A DNA stretch of 26,944 bases from Flavobacteriales bacterium UBA2619. Lineage in GTDB: Bacteria; Bacteroidota; Bacteroidia; Flavobacteriales_D; Sanyastnellaceae. The stretch lies in contig DDJR01000029.1 of the NCBI GenBank assembly GCA_002339135.1, positions 54,954 through 81,897 on the forward strand. The letters run 5' to 3'. This document shows positions 7,924 through 16,202 of the stretch, piece by piece. Within the stretch, counting starts at the first letter, position 1; every line of letters begins with the position of its first letter. Both the position numbers and the translations under genes were made by a program. Below the pieces are notes generated by a model. It saw only the letters and a list, made by a program, of their open reading frames with translations, was not told where the DNA came from and made no database searches.

Positions 7924-9015
7924 TCACTCTGGACGGTAAGATTTAAGAAATGGAATGTGATTCATCTCTGAGAAGAGCTGCTCTGCTGACAATTCAGGAT
8001 GTTGCTCCATGTAATCGTCAACAATTCGCAACCCCATCCATACTCCCAATCTGTCAGGGCTTTCTTGAGGGATGGAACCAAACTTGGTAAATGGTCCGTC
8101 CGTCAGCCAGCTGTGGAATACTGTGCGGTTTGTTTCAAACAGCACATGGGCAGGCTGAAGCTCAATCCAAATTGCAGTTTCATTTGCCTTGGCCCATGCC
8201 AAATCCTCGGGAGTCCAATCCATCAGCACGTGCTCGTATTGTTCTGGCATGCATTTGCCCAGAAGCCACAATATTTTCCCCCAGTACAGAATGTCATCGA
8301 TGCATTTTTCTCCTGTGTAACCACGATTGATAAAGTGAACAAGCATCCATCCTTTCATTGCATCAGCGGCCATTAAGTCTGGGTGCATTCTCAGTTGTTG
8401 GTATTTTGGAAATCTGTCAGGAGGTAAAAGATTCAGTAGGGGATGTTCGGGACCTAAAAACCACTCCAATCCCACGGCAACAAATTCATCTCTTGGGTAA
8501 ACGGCGAAATTGAATCCGCTATTCATCCAGATAATTTCAGGAGTTGTTTCCAAGGGCATAAAGATGTGAAGTCTCTTAAAACCATTTTCAAGGTTGAAAG
8601 CAACTTCTTCTAAAAACTCAGGTTTGCCGGAAGTCGAGTCAATTGCAAAAAGCGTCTCTTTGGTGTCAGGGTGTGCGACAAACTCTCTGAGTTTTTCAAC
8701 TGTTTCTATTGACTGAGAGTTGCCTATTTTAATGATGTTCTCACAATAATCTGTCAAAAACAACTTGTAATTTTGCCTCAATTGTGACAGGGATGTAGAA
8801 TCGTTGTTGGATATGTTTTGTATTGCCTGATTAAAATTTCTTACAGAAAATTCATTGGGAAGATTGATTTCTTCTACATTCACTTCCCATTTATTTTCGG
8901 AACAAGATGACATTGTCATCAAAGAAATGATAGACAATCCGAGGATAAATGTAACTTTGTTGGTTGTACACAATGAGCGTATCAATAAAGTGGTACGACT
9001 TTCGCTTGGACTCAT
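7924..9015 (-). CDS. gldB: GldB gliding motility lipoprotein
   Basis: GldB is a lipoprotein needed for gliding in F. johnsoniae and is found across T9SS-bearing Bacteroidota; its exact role is unresolved. From the ATG at 9015 the product has 363 residues: a 20-residue polar N-region, a hydrophobic stretch (about 21-35) and lipobox-like TMSSC with Cys38 as the lipidated residue. The mature part carries family motifs including AVGLEWFLG, the DLMAADAMKGWMLVHFI region and WTPEDLAWAKANE. The frame extends to an ATG at 9072, but that start would overlap the divergent outer-membrane protein gene and adds a non-signal N-terminus, so 9015 is preferred. The signal N-region is longer than average, so the exact start is less certain than the identity. 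Confidence 0.9.
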   Translation of the reverse strand: MSPSESRTTLLIRSLCTTNKVTFILGLSIISLMTMSSCSENKWEVNVEEINLPNEFSVRNFNQAIQNISNNDSTSLSQLRQNYKLFLTDYCENIIKIGNSQSIETVEKLREFVAHPDTKETLFAIDSTSGKPEFLEEVAFNLENGFKRLHIFMPLETTPEIIWMNSGFNFAVYPRDEFVAVGLEWFLGPEHPLLNLLPPDRFPKYQQLRMHPDLMAADAMKGWMLVHFINRGYTGEKCIDDILYWGKILWLLGKCMPEQYEHVLMDWTPEDLAWAKANETAIWIELQPAHVLFETNRTVFHSWLTDGPFTKFGSIPQESPDRLGVWMGLRIVDDYMEQHPELSAEQLFSEMNHIPFLKSYRPE

Positions 9016-9052
9016 GGTATTTACGTTTAGATTTACTTTCACAACTGCAAAG

Positions 9053-9856
9053 ATGAGCACACTTATGCGCAACAGTCACATTTCTTCACCATCAACCGTA
9101 CTATTTGTCGGTTTTCTTGCAAGTTTATCCTTGCTTTATTCAAATAACGCATCAGCTCAAGATTTTAGAATGGGCCTTGCGATTACTCCAAACGCAGCGT
9201 GGATGGTGTCTACCGACTATGACCATATGCCCGGTGCTTCAAAATTAAATTTTGGATACGAATTTATAGCAGATGTTTTATTTTCTGAAAATTATGCTTT
9301 GGGCCTGGGAGTTCATATTTTCCATACTGGAGCAGAAATCACGTATTTAGTAATGAATCCAGAAGATGTGAGCGAGGTGTTAGATGTAGATAGAACGTAT
9401 AGTCTGCAATATGTGGAATTGCCGTTCACATTTAAAATGCGTACGAAGGAAATCGGTTACACCACGGTTTTCAGTAAATTTGGTTTGGGTTTGGGAATGA
9501 ATGTCAAATCTTTGGCAACAGAGGGTGCACATTTAAGTTGGGAATTTGATGGAAATGAATGGGTAAGTGTTTCGCAAAACGGGTGGGTGATTAACGAAGG
9601 GGTGGACATTGACTCCGAAGTGAGATTGTTCAGAGCAGCTCTGATAGTCGGTGGTGGAATAGAACGAAATTTAACCGGATCAACTGATTTGACGATAGGT
9701 CTTAATTACAATGCAGCTTTTAGCAACATTCACAAGGATGTTGATTTAATTAAATTTGACAGTGGCGCTCCCGAAGTCATCAACGGTTCTCCAATTCAAG
9801 GGACAATGAAAGGAAGCGATCGGTTTCTCGAGTTGTCAGTCGGTATTTTGTTTTAA
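9053..9856 (+). CDS. Outer-membrane beta-barrel protein (PorT-like/porin family fold)
   Basis: This is a predicted outer-membrane barrel of about 268 residues. A signal peptide runs from the N-terminus to a likely cleavage after NNASA, just before QDFRMGL. The mature chain alternates hydrophobic and polar residues in short strands (for example KLNFGYEFIADVLF and YALGLGVHIF) and ends in the phenylalanine expected of a last barrel strand (FLELSVGILF). Starts at 9053 and 9065 are both possible; the open frame back to 8855 would cover the divergent gldB and is rejected. The stop codon abuts the nadE ATG. Sequence alone gives no specific function; PorT itself is usually elsewhere, so I do not assign it. 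Confidence 0.8.
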   Translation: MSTLMRNSHISSPSTVLFVGFLASLSLLYSNNASAQDFRMGLAITPNAAWMVSTDYDHMPGASKLNFGYEFIADVLFSENYALGLGVHIFHTGAEITYLVMNPEDVSEVLDVDRTYSLQYVELPFTFKMRTKEIGYTTVFSKFGLGLGMNVKSLATEGAHLSWEFDGNEWVSVSQNGWVINEGVDIDSEVRLFRAALIVGGGIERNLTGSTDLTIGLNYNAAFSNIHKDVDLIKFDSGAPEVINGSPIQGTMKGSDRFLELSVGILF

Positions 9857-10657
9857 ATGATGTCAATTGTATCAACTGAATTTAATGGGGTAAAAACCGC
9901 TGGGTTTATTTCTACATGGATCAACGACTACGCTGATGCGGCGAATATTGATTCATTTGTTGTGGGTGTTAGCGGTGGTGTTGACTCAGCAGTAACAGCT
10001 ATTCTTTGTTTGATGACTGGTCGTCCTGTGTATATAGTAGATATGCCGATTTATCAAGCCATTTCTGAGGTGACTAGATCCAATGAGCTTTGTGATTTGC
10101 TAGAGCGTCGTTTTGAAAATTTTGAAATGATTTCTGTGCCTCTTACGGATGTTTACGAGTCAATGAAATCTGCTTTGCCTCACGTCGAAGATGCTTCTGG
10201 AGGACTCAGCTTGGCAAATACAAGAGCAAGGTTGAGGATGACCACCCTTTATGCTCTCGCATCTCAGCGGCAAGCTCTGGTTGTAGGTACTGGGAATAAA
10301 ATCGAGGACTTCGGTGTTGGGTTCTTTACAAAATATGGTGATGGTGGTGTCGACATTAGTCCCATCGCGGATCTTGTTAAAAGCGAGGTTTACAAGGTGG
10401 GAGAGGCGATAGGTGTTCCAAAAAGCATTTTAGAGGCGGCACCTACTGACGGGCTGTGGGGTGATGATCGCAATGATGAAGATCAAATAGGCGCTTCCTA
10501 TCCAGAACTCGAAATTGCGATGCGTTTCTCCGAAGACAATGGCGACAGGCTCATGCTTTCTGGACGAGACCTAGAGGTGTATGACATTTACAAGAGATTC
10601 AATACAATCAATCAGCATAAAATGCGCCCGATTCCCATTTGTCAAATACCACGGTAA
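9857..10657 (+). CDS. nadE: NadE, NH3-dependent NAD+ synthetase
   Basis: NadE performs the last step of NAD synthesis, amidating deamido-NAD with ammonia and ATP. The 266 residues match the short, ammonia-dependent form with no glutaminase domain. Visible motifs are the PP-loop SGGVDS (39-44), VVGTGNKIEDFGVGFFTKYG, the GGVDISPIADLVKSEVY region and EAAPTDGLW, all characteristic of the family. The start ATG directly follows the stop of the barrel protein (TAAATG); a second ATG at 9860 is equally usable. It converges on dtd with a single base between the two stops. Pairing of nadE with gldB/gldC is, from memory, a recurrent Flavobacteriia neighbourhood. Confidence 0.96.
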   Translation: MMSIVSTEFNGVKTAGFISTWINDYADAANIDSFVVGVSGGVDSAVTAILCLMTGRPVYIVDMPIYQAISEVTRSNELCDLLERRFENFEMISVPLTDVYESMKSALPHVEDASGGLSLANTRARLRMTTLYALASQRQALVVGTGNKIEDFGVGFFTKYGDGGVDISPIADLVKSEVYKVGEAIGVPKSILEAAPTDGLWGDDRNDEDQIGASYPELEIAMRFSEDNGDRLMLSGRDLEVYDIYKRFNTINQHKMRPIPICQIPR

Positions 10658-10658
10658 A

Positions 10659-11111
10659 TCACTCCTTGTTTTGAGTGTCAATGGTTATTGTCACGGGACC
10701 CTCATTGATGAGTTCAACTTGCATGTCAGCACCAAACTTTCCTCTGGAAACTTCTTTTCCAACCCGTTTTTCACATTCTTCAATAAATGCCTCGTAGAGT
10801 GGTTTTGCTTGCTCAGGTCGAGCTGCTTTGATGAAAGAAGGGCGTGTGCCTTTTTTTGTGGATGCGTGCAAAGTAAATTGAGAGATTACTAACAATTCGC
10901 CTCCTGCGGCTTCAATATTCAGATTCATCTTTCCATGTTCGTCTGAAAAGATCCGTAAACCCGTCACTTTTTTCGCGAGCCACTCGGCGTCTGACCTGGC
11001 GTCAATCTCTTCTATTCCCAGTAAAACAACCAGTCCTAGAGAAGTTTGGCCTGTGATCTCCCCATGAACTTTAACGCTAGACTGACTTACCCTTTGAATG
11101 ACTGCTCTCAT
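10659..11111 (-). CDS. dtd: Dtd, D-aminoacyl-tRNA deacylase
   Basis: Dtd is a homodimeric proofreading enzyme that hydrolyses D-aminoacyl-tRNA (and Gly-tRNA-Ala) and so keeps D-amino acids out of proteins. The 150-residue length is standard. The N-terminus MRAVIQRVSQSSVKV, the active-site motif SQFTL (77-81), and the cross-subunit Gly-cisPro motif (Gly138-Pro139 in NEGPVT) are all present. The usual residue after Asn is Asp or Ser; here it is Glu, a conservative change unlikely to matter since the GP pair is kept. The gene is transcribed divergently from purL, with about 100 bp between start codons, and is convergent with nadE. Confidence 0.96.
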   Translation of the reverse strand: MRAVIQRVSQSSVKVHGEITGQTSLGLVVLLGIEEIDARSDAEWLAKKVTGLRIFSDEHGKMNLNIEAAGGELLVISQFTLHASTKKGTRPSFIKAARPEQAKPLYEAFIEECEKRVGKEVSRGKFGADMQVELINEGPVTITIDTQNKE

Positions 11112-11211
11112 GTGCGAAAGTTACCCTATGAATGTCGAATTTCAAGTACAGACATTGCCATTGCGATGCTACCTTTACAACTTCATTGAAACGCATTTTA
11201 CACCGCATTCT

Positions 11212-13464
11212 ATGCCTACTATAACAGCATCAACTGCCCCGTCTACCTTGCTACAAGCTCAGGAGATGGGTCTAACTCCAAGTGAGTTTACATCGATAGA
11301 GAAAATCCTCGGAAGGATTCCAAACTTCACAGAAATGTGTATCTATTCTGTGATGTGGAGCGAGCATTGCTCCTATAAAAACTCAATTAAATGGCTTAAA
11401 ACACTGCCTAAAGATGGAGATCAAATGCTCGTGAAGGCTGGTGAAGAAAATGCTGGGATTATTGACTTGGGAGATGGCATTGGTTGTGCTTTCAAGATTG
11501 AAAGTCACAATCACCCATCTGCGATTGAGCCATATCAAGGAGCTGCCACTGGGGTAGGAGGAATTAACCGTGACATTTTTACCATGGGTGCCAGGCCCAT
11601 AGCTCAGCTCAACAGTCTGCGTTTCGGTGATCCGGACCACCCACGTACTAAGTGGCTTTTAGAAGGCGTTGTTAAAGGTATCGGAGATTATGGAAACAGT
11701 TTTGGAATACCAGTGGTTGGAGGAGAGGTCTTCTTCGATCCGTGTTATCAGGTGAACCCGCTCGTCAATGCAATGTCGGTGGGTATCTTGGATTCTAAAC
11801 AAATTATTTCAGCTACTGCAAAGGGCCCAGGAAATGCTGTCTACATTGTGGGGTCTGATACGGGTAAAGATGGGGTCCAGGGTGCTTCCTTTGCTTCTAA
11901 AGACATCACTGCTGAGTCTGCAAATGATTTACCATCCGTGCAAGTAGGTGATCCATTCCAAGAGAAATTACTTATGGAAGCGTCATTGGAACTTGCAAAA
12001 ACAGATGCGATCATAGGAATGCAGGATATGGGCGCTGCTGGTATCACTTGCTCTACTTCTGAGATGAGTGCTGCAGGAAATGTGGGAATGGACATCCATT
12101 TAGATAGAGTGCCGCTTCGTCAAGCGGATATGGAGCCATTTGAAATTCTGCTTTCAGAATCTCAGGAACGTATGCTGGTTGTCGTAGCGCCAGGAAAAGA
12201 ACAAGTCGTTGAAGATATTTTCAAGAAATGGGATCTTCATGCAGTTTCAATTGGAGAGGTGACAGAAGGCAACACGATAAATTTCTTTGTTTCTGATGAG
12301 ATTGTTGCTCAAGTTCCAGCTTCGACCCTTGTCTTAGGGGGTGGAGCACCAGTTTATGAGCGTGAGTATTCAGAGCCAGCTTGGTTTGCAGAGTCTCAAG
12401 CGTTCAATCCTGAATCTGTTGAAGTTCCCTCACTTAAAAAAGCACTTGAAATTGCGACAGACATCATCTGTCTGCCTAATATAGCTTCTAAGAAATGGGT
12501 GTGGGAACAATATGACAGTATGGTGGGGACATTAAACAGAACGACAAACAGGCCGTCAGACGCGGGTATCGTGTCTGTCCGAGGCACTAAAAAAGGTCTT
12601 GCGCTGACTGTTGATTGTAACTCGCGTTATGTTCAAGCTGATCCTGAAGTAGGTACTGCCATTGCCGTTTCTGAAGCGGCAAGAAACATTAGCTGCACTG
12701 GAGCTACTCCTTCAGCGATTACGAACTGCTTGAATTTCGGAAATCCTTATAATCCAGAAGTTTACTGGCAGTTTGTGGGTGCAATTAAAGGAATGAGTCG
12801 TGCTTGCGAAAAATTTAAAACGCCTGTGACAGGAGGGAATGTTAGTTTTTACAACCAAACAGCAAACAAAGATGGAACGTCAACATCCGTTTTCCCAACT
12901 CCCACAATAGGGATGGTTGGGATTCTTGAAGATAGAGAAAAGCACATGTCTCTTGATTTCAAGAAAAAGGGTGAGTTGATTTTTCATTTGGGAGAAATGT
13001 CGGATTGTATTAATTCATCAGAATATCTTGCAAATATTGTCGGAATCAAGCAATCCCCCGCTCCTAAATTTAATTTAACACAAGAAGAAGCTCTTCACGG
13101 ATGCATCAGAGACCTCATTGCAAAAAAGCTTGTTACTGCTGCTCATGACATCAGTGATGGAGGCCTTTTCACGACTCTTTTAGAAATGTCAATGCCAAAT
13201 ATGCTTGGCTTTGACATCGTTTCAGATGATGAGCTTCGAATAGACGGATTTTTATTTGGTGAGGCTCAAGGAAGAATTATTGTCACTTTATCAGAAGAAG
13301 ATCAAGACGATTTTTTTGACACTTGTGATGCGAACAAAGTAGGCGCGGTTCTTCTAGGTCATGTTACAAAGGGTAAAATTGTAGTAGACGAACAGCATGT
13401 TGGATTCTGTTCTGAACTACGAGCATATTATGACAATGGTTTCGAAGAAGCATTAGATTTATAA
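11212..13464 (+). CDS. purL: PurL, phosphoribosylformylglycinamidine synthase subunit II
   Basis: PurL converts FGAR to FGAM with ATP in the fourth step of purine synthesis. From the ATG at 11212 it has 750 residues, the size of the small PurL (B. subtilis type), and it ends without the C-terminal glutaminase domain of the long form; PurS and PurQ must therefore be encoded elsewhere. Motifs include SVMWSEHCSYKNS, FKIESHNHPSAIEPYQGAA, MGARPIA and the second-half phosphate-binding region around TGGNVSFYNQ. The frame extends 38 codons upstream to 11098, overlapping dtd; that extension is not family-like and is rejected. The next gene follows after 18 bp on the same strand. Confidence 0.95.
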   Translation: MPTITASTAPSTLLQAQEMGLTPSEFTSIEKILGRIPNFTEMCIYSVMWSEHCSYKNSIKWLKTLPKDGDQMLVKAGEENAGIIDLGDGIGCAFKIESHNHPSAIEPYQGAATGVGGINRDIFTMGARPIAQLNSLRFGDPDHPRTKWLLEGVVKGIGDYGNSFGIPVVGGEVFFDPCYQVNPLVNAMSVGILDSKQIISATAKGPGNAVYIVGSDTGKDGVQGASFASKDITAESANDLPSVQVGDPFQEKLLMEASLELAKTDAIIGMQDMGAAGITCSTSEMSAAGNVGMDIHLDRVPLRQADMEPFEILLSESQERMLVVVAPGKEQVVEDIFKKWDLHAVSIGEVTEGNTINFFVSDEIVAQVPASTLVLGGGAPVYEREYSEPAWFAESQAFNPESVEVPSLKKALEIATDIICLPNIASKKWVWEQYDSMVGTLNRTTNRPSDAGIVSVRGTKKGLALTVDCNSRYVQADPEVGTAIAVSEAARNISCTGATPSAITNCLNFGNPYNPEVYWQFVGAIKGMSRACEKFKTPVTGGNVSFYNQTANKDGTSTSVFPTPTIGMVGILEDREKHMSLDFKKKGELIFHLGEMSDCINSSEYLANIVGIKQSPAPKFNLTQEEALHGCIRDLIAKKLVTAAHDISDGGLFTTLLEMSMPNMLGFDIVSDDELRIDGFLFGEAQGRIIVTLSEEDQDDFFDTCDANKVGAVLLGHVTKGKIVVDEQHVGFCSELRAYYDNGFEEALDL

Positions 13465-13482
13465 ACCTGAGATTATTTAACA

Positions 13483-14250
13483 ATGAAATTAAAGAACTTC
13501 CTATTTAGCAAAGCTTTTATTCTCACAATCGTGAGTGTAGGTTTTGCGTGGTTAGTTCTGATCGGAATGAGCATGGTTTCTTTACAAGTTAATAGCAGGC
13601 CATGGTCAGAACGTACCGTTCCTAACCTCCTGAATTTATCATTGGACTCTGCTTTTTCGATGCTTTCGGAATTGGACCTCGAAGCGATTCACCTCGATTC
13701 TGTTTACAACGCTTCAGGGATTCCAGGCTCCATTCTTGAGCAAACACCCAAGGAGGGTAGCTTGGTTAAAAGTGGTCGACCTGTTTATTTGACAACCTAT
13801 AGAATCACTCCTCCATCCGAATCTATTTCCATCAATGAAGGTCAAGATTCAAGGTTGGCGAAAATCATTTTAGAGCGCAAAGGATTTGTCGTAGATCTTG
13901 TTGAGGAGCCTAACATCGTTTTAGAAGGAAAAGTGGTCAGAGTTGAATCGAAGGGGTTTCCTCTGTCTTCTGAAGATAGAATCCCTCGAGGGTCTAGCCT
14001 TGTTTTGGTTGTGGGAAAATCTTCACAAGTAAAAGTGCGAATTCCATATTTGTTGGGATTGTCTTTGTCTGAGGCGACCTCAAAATTAACAGAATCTTTT
14101 CTTTCACTTGGATACGTTGAGTATTCAGATTCAGTAATTACTTTCAGCGATACGGCAAATGCAAGCGTGTTTCGTCAGTTCCCATCCTCATCAAGAGGCA
14201 GGGTAAACGCTGGCACCTCCATTGATGTAAGTCTGACAAACAGAAAATAA
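13483..14250 (+). CDS. Membrane-anchored protein with three PASTA domains
   Basis: PASTA domains bind peptidoglycan or its fragments, or act as structural spacers outside the membrane. The 255-residue protein has an N-terminal cytoplasmic stub, one hydrophobic helix (about 11-33) and then three PASTA-type repeats at roughly 44-110, 115-180 and 185-255. The first begins RTVPNLLNLSLDSA and the third RIPYLLGLSLSEA; each ends in a 'G-x-x-V/I' strand. No kinase or transpeptidase domain is attached. From memory, a stand-alone PASTA protein next to an RluD-type gene is a common Bacteroidota arrangement. Here the next gene starts 8 bp later, so transcription is probably shared. The molecular role is unknown. 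Confidence 0.87.
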   Translation: MKLKNFLFSKAFILTIVSVGFAWLVLIGMSMVSLQVNSRPWSERTVPNLLNLSLDSAFSMLSELDLEAIHLDSVYNASGIPGSILEQTPKEGSLVKSGRPVYLTTYRITPPSESISINEGQDSRLAKIILERKGFVVDLVEEPNIVLEGKVVRVESKGFPLSSEDRIPRGSSLVLVVGKSSQVKVRIPYLLGLSLSEATSKLTESFLSLGYVEYSDSVITFSDTANASVFRQFPSSSRGRVNAGTSIDVSLTNRK

Positions 14251-14258
14251 TTCCAGAA

Positions 14259-16202
14259 ATGTCCATTCAATTTCCAACATCTTGTTTTATACTGACTTTC
14301 ATTTCAGCTTTTTTCACTTTTGGAGTTGTTGCTCAAGAGTTGGAACGAGATTTGCGATTCGTTGAATTAAGCAAGGACTTAACGGCTACCTCTGATGTCA
14401 ATTCAAGGGGAGGAGGAAGTGCACCAATGGGTTTACCATTCTTAGATGATTTCGCCTGGCCAAGTTCATTTGAAGTCTCCGGATTCGACAGACCCGAACT
14501 GGTGAGATGGGACTCAAGCCCTGTGCGATACACTTCTACATTTGCACTGAACCCACCCACTATTGGTGTTGCTACGCTGGATGGTTTAGATCGTGGTGGT
14601 TATCCGTATTCCTTTAGCAACAATGACCCACATGGTTGGGCGGATACTCTGACTTCAAGAAAGATACTTTTAGGCGGTATGACCTCTGATGACAATGTTG
14701 TTTTGTCTTTTTGGTATGAAGGAGGTGGTCTAGGAAATGCGCCTGACTTGGGTGAGGATAGTCTTGTTGTGGAGTTTAAGTCAATCGGCTTAGATGGTGA
14801 TATTTGGACACGTGTTTGGTCGAATGACACCATCATATCTGACTCGTTCAGTCAAGTTTCCATTCCTATTCAGGATGGTGTGCACCTTCACAACTCATTC
14901 CAATTTAGGTTTCGAAATTATGGTTCTCTTGAAGGAAATGTTGACTTGTGGCATCTTGATTATGTCTTTGTAGCTCAAAATGGGGCAACAGGAAATCCAC
15001 AAGAAGAATTGGCATTTTTGTATCCTGCTCACACTTTGCTCAGAAATTTCTCTGCGATGCCATGGACTCATTATTTAGACAATCCGGCTTTCCAGATGAG
15101 AGATACATTGCGAGTTGACCATACGAATTTTGGCAACAATGCAGAAAACCAAGAAAACACTGGGATTACAATTCAAATGGGGGAGGAGTCTCCTTCAATC
15201 TATAACAATGAGTTTATCCAAAATGTGAATGTTCCTGTGGGTCCGTTTTCAACAGAATACTTGTCAGACTTACTCGACAACACAGGTCTTCCTGCTTCAG
15301 TCATGTTTGATCCGTTTGTCTCTGACACAACAGCAACATTTGAAGTGACCTTGTGGGAGGAGGAGGTAGGTTATTATTCAAACCACTCCGCTGTCTTCGA
15401 CAATGACAGCATCGGATTCACACAAATATTCGACAATTATTATGCCTATGATGATGGTTCTGCAGAAAAAGCATACTCCCTTGAGGCCGAGAGTGGACAA
15501 TTGGCAATTCGCTATCCACTAGCAATCGCTGACACGTTGGATGGCATTAAAATTCATTTCACACCTTTTTACGACAATGCTGAGTTAGAGACCTTCGTGG
15601 TTAAAATTTGGGCTGATGATGCTGGTTTCCCGGGGGAACAAATTGACACAATGTATCAATTCCATTCTCCTCTTTATTTTACAGACGGGCATGATCAGTT
15701 TGCGTATTATGCATGTGATCACCCTGTCCCAGTTAGTGGCATTATTCATGTTGGTTTTATTCAACAAAGTGATGCTCATTTAAACATTGGCCTGGATAAA
15801 AATACAAATTCAAACGCTGGCAACCTTCATTACAAGTTGGGCGCAGGAGCAAGTTGGCTCGCTTCAGAAATTCAGGGGTCTGTGATGATCCATCCAGTAT
15901 TAAGAGCCGGAAAAGAGGCACCAGAAATTCCTGAGCTCATAGATGACATGACTTTGGCTGAGATTTCCACACAACTGTACCCCAACCCAGCGTCTTCAAG
16001 GGTGTCTTTTAAGTCATATGAAGCACTTGTTTGGTCTCTCTTTTCAATCGATGGAAACATGTTGTTAGAAGGTGCAGTTGATGGAGCCGGAATTGTAACT
16101 TTAAACACTTCGGATTTAGCGCCTGGTGTGTACTTAGTTATGATGAGCAGTTCGAATCGTGTTTCAAATTCATGTAAACGCTTAGTAATTTTACCCAAAT
16201 AA
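14259..16202 (+). CDS. Secreted protein with type A T9SS C-terminal sorting domain
   Basis: This is a predicted cargo of the type IX secretion system. The 647 residues begin with a Sec signal peptide (hydrophobic FILTFISAFFTFGVV, cleavage near AQ at about 26) and end with a type A sorting domain from about residue 572: LYPNPASSRV, then DGNMLLEG, DLAPGVYLV and a terminal basic strand. The body is acidic and aromatic-rich, predicted beta-sandwich, without catalytic motifs I can name; a segment starting DDGSAEKAYSLE resembles a domain often seen in large Bacteroidota secreted proteins. The C-terminal domain would be removed and the product attached to the cell surface or released. It lies 8 bp after the PASTA gene and its stop overlaps the rluD start (TAATG). 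Confidence 0.88.
   Translation: MSIQFPTSCFILTFISAFFTFGVVAQELERDLRFVELSKDLTATSDVNSRGGGSAPMGLPFLDDFAWPSSFEVSGFDRPELVRWDSSPVRYTSTFALNPPTIGVATLDGLDRGGYPYSFSNNDPHGWADTLTSRKILLGGMTSDDNVVLSFWYEGGGLGNAPDLGEDSLVVEFKSIGLDGDIWTRVWSNDTIISDSFSQVSIPIQDGVHLHNSFQFRFRNYGSLEGNVDLWHLDYVFVAQNGATGNPQEELAFLYPAHTLLRNFSAMPWTHYLDNPAFQMRDTLRVDHTNFGNNAENQENTGITIQMGEESPSIYNNEFIQNVNVPVGPFSTEYLSDLLDNTGLPASVMFDPFVSDTTATFEVTLWEEEVGYYSNHSAVFDNDSIGFTQIFDNYYAYDDGSAEKAYSLEAESGQLAIRYPLAIADTLDGIKIHFTPFYDNAELETFVVKIWADDAGFPGEQIDTMYQFHSPLYFTDGHDQFAYYACDHPVPVSGIIHVGFIQQSDAHLNIGLDKNTNSNAGNLHYKLGAGASWLASEIQGSVMIHPVLRAGKEAPEIPELIDDMTLAEISTQLYPNPASSRVSFKSYEALVWSLFSIDGNMLLEGAVDGAGIVTLNTSDLAPGVYLVMMSSSNRVSNSCKRLVILPK

Noticed and set aside
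8952..8959. Perfect TAnnTTTG (TAACTTTG) on the plus strand upstream of the barrel gene
   Set aside because: There is no TTTG or TTG at the expected spacing upstream, it lies inside gldB coding sequence, and about a dozen such matches are expected by chance in a window of this size.
8855..9052. Upstream part of the barrel-protein frame
   Set aside because: It runs antisense through the gldB signal region and places the signal peptide internally, so it is a shadow frame.
11098..11211. N-terminal extension of purL starting inside dtd
   Set aside because: The 38 added residues are not PurL-like and overlap the divergent dtd start; the ATG at 11212 gives a normal-length protein.
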